This document shows, one piece after another, positions 1-4,793 of a stretch of DNA of 7,466 nucleotides. Both the position numbers and the translations under genes were made by a program. The first letter of the stretch is position 1; every line of letters begins with the position of its first letter. The notes below the pieces were generated by a model that worked only from the letters and a program-made list of their open reading frames with translations, ran no database searches and had not been told where the DNA came from. Source of the DNA: an uncultured Caulobacter sp. (GTDB lineage: Bacteria > Pseudomonadota > Alphaproteobacteria > Caulobacterales > Caulobacteraceae); contig CALKHU010000034.1 of assembly GCA_937991555.1 (NCBI GenBank), positions 1-7,466 on the forward strand. Direction: 5' to 3'.

Positions 1-911
1 AGCCCGTGCTGATCCAGGGCATCCAGCCCGGCGGCCAGCTGACCATCACCACCGACGTCGAGAACTATCCCGGCTTCGCCGATGTCATCCAGGGCCCCTG
101 GCTGATGGACCAGATGAAGGCCCAGGCCGAACACGTCGGCACCGAGATCATCAATGACATCGTGCTGGAAGCCGACCTGTCGAAGCGGCCGTTCCACATC
201 CGGTGCGACAGCGGCCAGGAGTGGCTGGCGGAGACCCTGATCATCGCCACCGGCGCCCAGGCCAAGTGGCTGGGACTTGAGAGCGAGAACACCTTCCAGG
301 GGTTCGGCGTCAGCGCCTGCGCCACCTGCGACGGCTTCTTCTACCGCGGCAAGGAGGTCATCGTCGTCGGCGGCGGCAACACCGCCGTCGAGGAGGCGCT
401 GTTCCTGACCAACTTCGCCAGCAAGGTCACCGTCGTCCACCGCCGCGACGAGTTCCGGGCCGAGAAGATCCTGCAGGAGCGGCTGTTCGCCCATCCGAAG
501 GTCGAGGTCATCTGGGACCACGCCATCGACGAGATCCTCGGAGACAGGGATCCGCTGGGGGTCACCGGCGCCCGGCTGAAGAACGTCAGGACGGGCGAGA
601 CGCGCGAGGTGAAGGCGGACGGCGTGTTCATCGCCATCGGCCACGCCCCGGCCTCGCAGCTGTTCGCCGGCCAGCTTGAGATGGATGCCAGCGGCTATCT
701 GAAGGTGAAGCCCGGCACGGCTTCGACGGCGATCGAGGGCGTCTACGCCGCCGGCGACGTCACCGACGACGTCTACCGCCAGGCCGTCACCGCCGCCGGC
801 ATGGGCTGCATGGCCGCCCTGGAGGCCGTCCGCTTCCTGGCCGAGAAGGACCACGAGGCCGAGAAGACTCCGATCAGCGAGTCCCAGGCGCAGAAGATCG
901 GCGCGTGGTGA
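1..911 (+). CDS. trxB: Thioredoxin reductase, 5' end cut off by the window edge
   Basis: NADPH-dependent FAD flavoenzyme of the cytoplasm that reduces thioredoxin. The reading frame is open from the first complete codon at position 3, and alignment from memory to E. coli TrxB places the true start upstream of the window: the N-terminal FAD-binding GxGxxG stretch is missing, and the GTG at 6 corresponds to the internal PVLI segment. Counting from position 6, visible motifs are GGQLTITTDVENYPG (about 9-23), the redox-active CATC disulfide (105-108, nt 318-329), the NADPH-binding GGGNTAVEEA (122-131), HRRDEFRAEKIL (145-156), whose arginines read the NADP 2'-phosphate, and the C-terminal FAD motif YAAGDVTDDVYRQAVTAAG (247-265). 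The tail runs some 20 residues past the usual end. The stop overlaps the next gene. The identification is secure; only the start is unseen. Confidence 0.97.
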   Translation, partial: PVLIQGIQPGGQLTITTDVENYPGFADVIQGPWLMDQMKAQAEHVGTEIINDIVLEADLSKRPFHIRCDSGQEWLAETLIIATGAQAKWLGLESENTFQGFGVSACATCDGFFYRGKEVIVVGGGNTAVEEALFLTNFASKVTVVHRRDEFRAEKILQERLFAHPKVEVIWDHAIDEILGDRDPLGVTGARLKNVRTGETREVKADGVFIAIGHAPASQLFAGQLEMDASGYLKVKPGTASTAIEGVYAAGDVTDDVYRQAVTAAGMGCMAALEAVRFLAEKDHEAEKTPISESQAQKIGAW

Positions 912-1408
912 TCCGGCCGGCCGCGCCGGAGGATCATGCCGCCATCCGCGCCGTCGTCACGGCCGCCTTCACCGCAGAGTTCGGCAAGTCCGACGAGGCC
1001 GACCTCGTCGACGCCCTGCGCGCCGACGGCGACGCGCTGCTCGAGCTGGTGGCGGAGGCGGACGGCGCGATCGTCGGCCATATCCTGTTCAGCCTGCTGG
1101 CGACCGACACCGGCGCCCGCCTCGCCGCCCTCGCGCCGCTGTCCGTCCTGCCCGGCCGGCAGAAGGACGGGCTCGGAACCTGGCTGATGGAGACCGGTCA
1201 CGCCCTGCTGCGGGCCGCCGGCGTCGAGGCGGTCGTGGTGCTGGGCCACCCGGCCTACTACCCGCGCGCGGGCTACTCGGCGGACGCCGCGCAGGCGGTG
1301 AAGGGGCCCTTCACGGGTCCCTCCTTCATGGCCCTGGCGCTGAGGCCCGGCGCGCTCGATGCGCCGGTGGCGATCACCTACGCGAAGGCGTTCGGGGTTT
1401 CCCGATAG
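905..1408 (+). CDS. GNAT family N-acetyltransferase, YhbS-like
   Basis: Predicted acetyl-CoA-dependent N-acetyltransferase with unknown substrate. The 167-residue product has the N-terminal IRPAAPEDHAAI start typical of GNAT proteins, a central beta strand GAIVGHILFS (54-63), the acetyl-CoA pyrophosphate-binding motif A (LSVLPGRQKDGLGTWLME, with Q86-x-x-G89-x-G91), and GVEAVVVLGHPAYYPRAGYS (106-125), which closely matches the LGxPxYYxRxGF signature of the YhbS group (COG3153). Two adjacent GTG codons, 905 and 908, could start it. The one at 908 shares GTGA with the trxB stop, the usual translational-coupling arrangement, and gives a protein one residue shorter. No separate promoter space exists, so it is presumably co-transcribed with trxB. 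The fold is confident; substrate and biological role cannot be told. Confidence 0.9.
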   Translation: MVIRPAAPEDHAAIRAVVTAAFTAEFGKSDEADLVDALRADGDALLELVAEADGAIVGHILFSLLATDTGARLAALAPLSVLPGRQKDGLGTWLMETGHALLRAAGVEAVVVLGHPAYYPRAGYSADAAQAVKGPFTGPSFMALALRPGALDAPVAITYAKAFGVSR

Positions 1409-1418
1409 CGGTCGCCGT

Positions 1419-1432
1419 GCGTCCCTGGACGC
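1419..1432. terminator. Small hairpin in the convergent gap (possible bidirectional terminator)
   Basis: GCGTCC and GGACGC form a perfect 6-bp inverted repeat with only two bases between them (or a 5-bp stem with a 4-base loop), inside the 36-bp gap between the convergent GNAT and cell-wall hydrolase stop codons. A second overlapping pair, GTCCC (1421-1425) and GGGAC (1439-1443), is also possible. No T-run follows on either strand, so this is a weak terminator call based mainly on location. Confidence 0.3.
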
Positions 1433-1444
1433 GCCCGTGGGACC

Positions 1445-2647
1445 TCAGTCCGGCCGCCGCCGCGCGATCGGCAGGTCGCCGCTGTCGACCGGCGCCGCGC
1501 TGGGCGCGGTGCTGATCGGCGCGTCGGGGTCCTCGATCGCCTTCAGCCGGGCGTTGATGTCGGCGATCTCCTGCGCCGTCGGCGGACGGCGGGTCGGGGC
1601 CAGCACCCCCTCGATCCGGGGCGGCTCCTGCCCTGCCGGCAGGGCGGCCAGGTCCTGCACGGTGTAGGTGCGGGTCACGCCGTCGACAGCCAGCGTCAGG
1701 GTGCGGGTGACCGGCTCGCCGGTGATGGTTTCGCCGACCAGCTGCTCGCCCTGGGTGCGGGCGTCGAGGCCTTCGAGGATGGCCAGCGACAGGTTGGTCT
1801 CGCCGCCGGCGTAGCGGCCGGTGAAGGCGCTCGGCAGGCCCGACGGCCCGGTCCAGCGGTAGAAGATGTGCCGCCCGACGGTATTGATCTTGTAGAGAGT
1901 CGGAGCCCAGTAGGGCGCGACGTAGTCAGCATGGTAGTGGGTGGCCGTGCCGACGGACTTCAGCACGTAGCCGCTCAGGGCCCGCTTCGCGACCTGGCGC
2001 GAGCGCTCCCACAGCACGGGATGGGGAACCCGGGCCAGCGACCCGTCGCAGGTGAAGCTGAACTGGCAGCCGGTCACCCGGTGCGACCCCTGGTAGACCA
2101 CGCCGCAGACCGATTTCGGATAGCCCGGGTGCCGCACGCGGTTGAGCACCGTCTGCGCCACCGCCTCCATTCCCTCGAGCGGCTCGGTGGCGGCCTCGTA
2201 GTAGATGGCCTGGGTCAGGCACTCCTCGGCGCGGACGCGGTCCTCCTCCGACGGCTTCCAGCGGAAAGGCGACGCCGGCGGCGGCGGGAACAGGCTTTCA
2301 GGCCGCAGGGCGTTGATCAGGCGGGCGTCGGCCGACGTGAAGTTGAAGTCGCCCAGCGTCGGCAACTGGCTGAGGTCGTAGCTGGTCCATCCGACCACGC
2401 GTCCCCACGGGTCCTTGTGACGGCCGTAGGGGTCGTGTCGCCGGGCAAGGGCCAGCATGGCCGGGTCCATGTCGGCGGTGACCCGGTCGAGGGAGATCTT
2501 CGAGTAGCCGCGCGCCACCGCCGCCACGCCGGCGATGCGGCCCGAGCCGGCCGCGCGCCGGTAGTCGGTCACGCAGCCGGCCAGCAGGGCCGCCAGGGCG
2601 ACGGTCAGGGCGACGGCCCGCCCGGTGCTGATGCGTCCCCCGGTCAA
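1445..2647 (-). CDS. Cell-wall hydrolase lipoprotein, SleB/CwlJ (Hydrolase_2) family
   Basis: Predicted peptidoglycan-cleaving enzyme, probably a lytic transglycosylase-like muramidase, anchored in the envelope. The N-terminus is a lipoprotein signal: a hydrophobic stretch (about 11-24) ending in the lipobox LLAGC, with Cys25 as the lipidation site and no Asp at +2, suggesting the outer membrane. A long linker is followed by the catalytic domain (about 140-265): ECLTQAIYYEAATEPLEG, with Glu151 the likely catalytic acid, then MEAVAQTVLNRVRHPGYPKSVCGVVYQ, CQFSFTCDG and THYHADYVAPYW, all typical of the family. The C-terminal 130 residues are not recognised. The start is TTG at 2645-2647: no ATG or GTG lies before the signal sequence, and AGGT sits five to six bases upstream. 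It begins 6 nt after the dps stop, implying one transcript and coupled translation. The family is also found in non-sporulating proteobacteria, so no link to sporulation is implied. Confidence 0.88.
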   Translation of the reverse strand: MTGGRISTGRAVALTVALAALLAGCVTDYRRAAGSGRIAGVAAVARGYSKISLDRVTADMDPAMLALARRHDPYGRHKDPWGRVVGWTSYDLSQLPTLGDFNFTSADARLINALRPESLFPPPPASPFRWKPSEEDRVRAEECLTQAIYYEAATEPLEGMEAVAQTVLNRVRHPGYPKSVCGVVYQGSHRVTGCQFSFTCDGSLARVPHPVLWERSRQVAKRALSGYVLKSVGTATHYHADYVAPYWAPTLYKINTVGRHIFYRWTGPSGLPSAFTGRYAGGETNLSLAILEGLDARTQGEQLVGETITGEPVTRTLTLAVDGVTRTYTVQDLAALPAGQEPPRIEGVLAPTRRPPTAQEIADINARLKAIEDPDAPISTAPSAAPVDSGDLPIARRRPD

Positions 2648-2653
2648 GCGGAC

Positions 2654-3133
2654 CTACTTGCCGCCCAGGGTCGCGCGCAGCATCCAGGCGTGCTTCTCGT
2701 GCGCGCTCAGCCGCTGGGTCGCGAGATCGACGGTGACGTCGTCGCCGGCCTTCTCGCCGGTCTCGAGCAGGTCCCGCAGGGTGGCGATCACCGTCTCGTG
2801 GCCGGCCAGCAGGTCGGCCAGCATGCCCTCCCAGTCCGTTTCGGGGTCGCCGTCCTTGATCGAGGTGAGGTTGCCGAAGGCCGCGCCGCTCTGGGGCGCC
2901 AGCTCGCCCAGCGCGCGGATGCGCTCGGCCAGCACGTCCAGCGCCGCCCATTGCTCGGTGTACTGGTCCATGAAAAGCGTGTGCAGCGAAGAGAAGTGCG
3001 GACCGCGGACGTTCCAGTGATAGCCGTGGGTCTTGAGATAGAGGGCGTAGGTGTCCGCCAGGGCCTTGGACAACCCCTGGGCCACGGCCGCCCGGTCCTC
3101 GGCGGCGATCCCGGTGTCGATCTTCGCAGCCAT
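2654..3133 (-). CDS. dps: Dps family DNA-protection/ferritin-like protein
   Basis: Mini-ferritin expected to form a cytoplasmic dodecamer that oxidises and stores iron using hydrogen peroxide, protecting DNA in stress. The product is 159 residues, the usual length. The signature LKTHGYHWNVRGPHFSSLHTLF (33-54) carries His39 and His51, and ALDVLAERIRALG (64-76) carries Asp66 and Glu70; these align with E. coli H51, H63, D78 and E82 of the intersubunit ferroxidase site. The fifth position, expected to be Asp or Glu four residues after His51, is Met55, with Asp56 next to it. The C-terminus HEKHAWMLRATL is typical. The N-terminus is short and has a single lysine, so tail-mediated DNA binding is unlikely. 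The ATG is preceded by AAGGAG six to seven bases upstream. It is divergent from nadA and leads a unit with the hydrolase. Confidence 0.95.
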   Translation of the reverse strand: MAAKIDTGIAAEDRAAVAQGLSKALADTYALYLKTHGYHWNVRGPHFSSLHTLFMDQYTEQWAALDVLAERIRALGELAPQSGAAFGNLTSIKDGDPETDWEGMLADLLAGHETVIATLRDLLETGEKAGDDVTVDLATQRLSAHEKHAWMLRATLGGK

Positions 3134-3156
3134 CCTCGTCTCCTTTTCGCGCTGAC

Positions 3157-3184
3157 TAACTAAGCTCGTTCAGGTCCATGACAA
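3157..3184 (-). promoter_or_regulatory. Possible dps promoter
   Basis: On the minus strand, TTGTCA (complement of 3179-3184) differs from the -35 consensus TTGACA at one base and is followed after 16 bp by TAGTTA (3157-3162), a poor -10. The start point would lie just upstream of the dps ribosome-binding site. A competing -10 is TATATT (complement of 3262-3267), one base off consensus, but I see no -35 for it. Both are weak in a GC-rich genome. Confidence 0.25.
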
Positions 3185-3229
3185 GACGTCGCGTGCGCCG
3201 CGGTTCCGTGGCGGCGTGATCGGGCCGCT

Positions 3230-3251
3230 CCCGCAATGCGCGCATCGCGGG
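3230..3251. promoter_or_regulatory. 22-bp near-perfect palindrome, candidate operator
   Basis: The dyad is centred between 3240 and 3241. CCCGC (3230-3234) pairs with GCGGG (3247-3251) around a perfect 10-bp core ATGCGCGCAT (3236-3245); only the 3235/3246 pair fails. It lies about 100 bp upstream of the dps start and just downstream of the TATATT that could be a minus-strand -10. It could be a repressor site. A chance palindrome in CG-rich DNA is also possible. Confidence 0.3.
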
Positions 3252-3386
3252 CCGCCTTCCCAATATAGTGATCGGGGCCGGATGTGGGAGCCCATGGCGC
3301 GGGCGGCGGCGGAACCGTGCGCCGACGGACAATGTCGCCATCCCCGTTGCGCCCCGCCGGTCAGCGGCCTATTTTTCGCTTGCGGG

Positions 3387-3408
3387 TTTTGCTCAAATGT
3401 AGCATAAG
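3387..3408. promoter_or_regulatory. Upstream operator copy in front of nadA (candidate NadQ-type site)
   Basis: The sequence TGCTCAnnTnnAGCATAAG at 3390-3408 matches the second copy at 3464-3482. As a dyad centred on 3397, the outer bases TT.TGCT (3387-3393) pair with AGCA.AA (3401-3407), with imperfect inner positions. A weak -35-like TTGCGG (3380-3385) followed by GCATAA (3402-3407) would put the nadA promoter across this site, so binding could block RNA polymerase. NadQ, a Nudix-related repressor of alphaproteobacterial nad operons, is the candidate regulator by context. I cannot confirm the motif match from memory. Confidence 0.5.
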
Positions 3409-3414
3409 CCTCGC

Positions 3415-3449
3415 AACGCCGGAGTGGAGGTCTCTGCTGCCGGCGTTTT
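3415..3449 (+). promoter_or_regulatory. Leader hairpin upstream of nadA, terminator- or attenuator-like
   Basis: AACGCCGG (3415-3422) and CCGGCGTT (3440-3447) form a perfect 8-bp stem around a 17-base loop. The stem is directly followed by more T residues, giving a run of four (3446-3449). On the plus strand this resembles a short intrinsic terminator within the nadA leader, about 45 bases before the start codon. The T-run is short and the loop long, so it may only structure the leader or terminate inefficiently. Confidence 0.35.
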
Positions 3450-3460
3450 ACAGGCCCCTG

Positions 3461-3482
3461 AAATGCTCACTTTGAGCATAAG
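3461..3482. promoter_or_regulatory. Downstream operator copy overlapping the nadA ribosome-binding site
   Basis: ATGCTCA (3463-3469) and TGAGCAT (3473-3479) are a perfect 7-bp inverted repeat separated by CTT, centred on 3471. This is exactly 74 bp from the centre of the upstream copy. The following AAGG is part of the nadA Shine-Dalgarno sequence. Such a clean AT-containing dyad is unlike the surrounding GC-rich DNA and has the form of a dimeric repressor site. The 74-bp separation is close to seven helical turns, which would place both sites on the same DNA face. The identity of the regulator is inferred, with NadQ as first guess. Confidence 0.6.
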
Positions 3483-3486
3483 GAGG
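3480..3486 (+). promoter_or_regulatory. nadA ribosome-binding site
   Basis: AAGGAGG is a full Shine-Dalgarno match six bases before the ATG at 3493. It decides the nadA start over the in-frame ATG at 3424, which would place the operator and hairpin inside the coding sequence. Its first bases are shared with the downstream operator copy. Confidence 0.85.
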
Positions 3487-3492
3487 AACCAG

Positions 3493-4578
3493 ATGGCCGA
3501 CGGGTTCGCCCCCCTGACCTTCACCCCCGAGGTGGAAGCCGCCACGGCGCCGCTGTGGGACAAGGTCAAGTCCAGGGTCACGCCGCTGGAATGGCAGCTG
3601 CACGCGCCGCTGATCGCCGAGATCAACCGTCTCAAGCGCGAGAAGAACGCCGTCATCCTGGCCCACAACTACATGACGCCGGAGATCTTCCACGGCGTCG
3701 GCGACTACGTCGGCGACAGCCTGGGCCTGGCGCGCGAGGCCGCCCGCTCGGACGCGAAGATCATCGTCCAGGCCGGCGTGCACTTCATGGCCGAGACCAG
3801 CAAGGTGCTGTGCCCGGACAAGACGGTCCTGATCCCCGACCTGCGGGCCGGCTGCAGCCTGGCCAGCTCGATCACCGGCGCGGACGTGCGGCTGATCAAG
3901 CAGCGCTACCCGAGCCTTCCCGTCGTCACCTACGTGAACACCACCGCCGACGTGAAGGCCGAAACGGACGTCTGCTGCACCAGCGCCAACGCCGTGCAGG
4001 TCGTCGAATGGGCCGCGAAGGAATGGGGCGTCGACCGCGTCATCCTGATCCCGGACGAGTTCCTGGCCCGCAACGTCGCCGCCCAGACGGACGTGAAGAT
4101 CATCGCCTGGCAGGGCCGCTGCGAGGTGCACGAGCGCTTCACCGCCCAGGACATCGCCGACATGCGCGAGGCCTGGCCGGAGGCGCAGATTCTCGCCCAC
4201 CCGGAATGCCCGGAGGAGATCCTGGCCGCCTCGGACTTCGCCGGCTCGACCGCCGCGATGAACGACTGGGTGGTGCAGAAGAAGCCGAAGCAGGTGGTGC
4301 TGATCACCGAGTGTTCGATGGCCAGCAACGTCCAGGCCCAGGCCCCGGACACCCAGTTCATCGGTCCCTGCATGATGTGCCCGCACATGAAGCGCATCAC
4401 GCTGCAGAACATCCTCGAGGCCCTCCGCGAGGAGAAGCACGAGGTCACCGTCGACCCGGAGCTGGCCGAGCGCGCGCGCCTGGCCGTGCAGCGGATGATC
4501 GACATGCCGCCCCCGGCGACGCCGGCCCGCTACGACCTCGTCAAGGCGCGCCACCACGTGGCCGTGGAGCTGATCTGA
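3493..4578 (+). CDS. nadA: Quinolinate synthase NadA
   Basis: Cytoplasmic [4Fe-4S] enzyme of de novo NAD synthesis. It condenses iminoaspartate, made by NadB, with dihydroxyacetone phosphate to give quinolinate. The 361-residue product shows family landmarks in order: AVILAHNYMTPEI (53-65), GDYVGDSLGLAREA (70-83), VHFMAETSKVLCP (96-108), DLRAGCSLA (116-124), TYVNTTADVKAETDVCCTSANA (146-167), IPDEFLARNVA (186-196), WQGRCEVHERF (206-216), HPECPEEI (236-243) and GPCMMCPHMKRITLQNI (291-307). By comparison with characterised NadA, the cluster ligands should be Cys121, Cys210 and Cys293 or Cys296. The start is fixed by AAGGAGG at 3480. It is the first gene of the nad operon, and its leader contains the twin operator. 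The product is typical in length with all key residues present. Confidence 0.97.
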   Translation: MADGFAPLTFTPEVEAATAPLWDKVKSRVTPLEWQLHAPLIAEINRLKREKNAVILAHNYMTPEIFHGVGDYVGDSLGLAREAARSDAKIIVQAGVHFMAETSKVLCPDKTVLIPDLRAGCSLASSITGADVRLIKQRYPSLPVVTYVNTTADVKAETDVCCTSANAVQVVEWAAKEWGVDRVILIPDEFLARNVAAQTDVKIIAWQGRCEVHERFTAQDIADMREAWPEAQILAHPECPEEILAASDFAGSTAAMNDWVVQKKPKQVVLITECSMASNVQAQAPDTQFIGPCMMCPHMKRITLQNILEALREEKHEVTVDPELAERARLAVQRMIDMPPPATPARYDLVKARHHVAVELI

Positions 4579-4589
4579 CGGAGGATCGC

Positions 4590-4793
4590 ATGATCCGGAT
4601 CGTGAAATTCCCGCTCGGCGGCGGCTACATGGTCAGGGCCACGCCGCCGGACGTCTGGAAGCCCTGGGGCAACCTGCTGCCGCTCAGCCCGACCAACGTC
4701 GTCGAGGAGCTGATCCGCCACGGCGCAAGCCTGCGCGACGCCTTCGACGCCGTGCTCGTCGCCGCCCCCGAAGCCGCGGGAGACCTGCGTTGA
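4590..4793 (+). CDS. Small protein of unknown function between nadA and nadB
   Basis: A 67-residue ORF starting with ATG, eleven bases after the nadA stop, with GGAGG (4580-4584) five bases before it, a better ribosome-binding site than most genes here. Its stop overlaps the TTG start of nadB (TTGA), so it is probably translated within the operon and coupled to nadB. Only about 5 of its 67 codons end in A or T, matching the neighbouring genes, which argues for real coding. The product begins MIRIVKFPLGGGYMVRATPP, then DVWKPWGNLLPLSPTNVVEE, and a likely C-terminal helix LIRHGASLRDAFDAVLVAAP. It has two tryptophans (23, 26), no cysteines and no signal peptide or membrane segment, so it is probably cytoplasmic. 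I do not recognise a family. Its place suggests a role near the NadA/NadB step, but this is only context. Confidence 0.72.
   Translation: MIRIVKFPLGGGYMVRATPPDVWKPWGNLLPLSPTNVVEELIRHGASLRDAFDAVLVAAPEAAGDLR

Larger units (their letters stand above)
3134..3386. other. dps-nadA divergent intergenic region, dps-proximal part
   Basis: I find no credible gene here. Short open frames exist on both strands, but none has a recognisable product or a good ribosome-binding site. The stretch holds the dps ribosome-binding site (AAGGAG on the minus strand), a possible dps promoter (3157-3184), a near-perfect palindrome (3230-3251), an AT-rich island CAATATAG around 3261-3268, and a direct repeat of GTGATCGGG(G)CC at 3216-3226 and 3268-3279. 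The CGGTTCCG at about 3201-3208 recurs inverted as CGGAACCG at about 3309-3316. Together with 3387-3492 this forms the control region of two divergent transcripts. Confidence 0.6.

Noticed and set aside
1868..3163. 431-codon open frame on the plus strand opposite the hydrolase and dps
   Set aside because: It lies antisense to two clearly recognised genes. Its product is low-complexity, rich in R, G, A, H and V, with no recognisable motif, as expected for a shadow frame in GC-rich DNA.
3156..3341. 61-codon minus-strand ORF just upstream of dps
   Set aside because: It has a basic, arginine-rich product without motif, no convincing ribosome-binding site, and overlaps the putative dps promoter and palindrome. 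It is more likely leader DNA.
3424..3492. In-frame ATG 23 codons upstream as an alternative nadA start
   Set aside because: It has no Shine-Dalgarno of the quality at 3480-3486, would translate through the hairpin and operator, and adds residues not expected in NadA.
3448..4557. 369-codon minus-strand frame opposite nadA
   Set aside because: It is antisense to nadA with repetitive V/G/D/H/L composition, typical of the complement of GC-rich codons.
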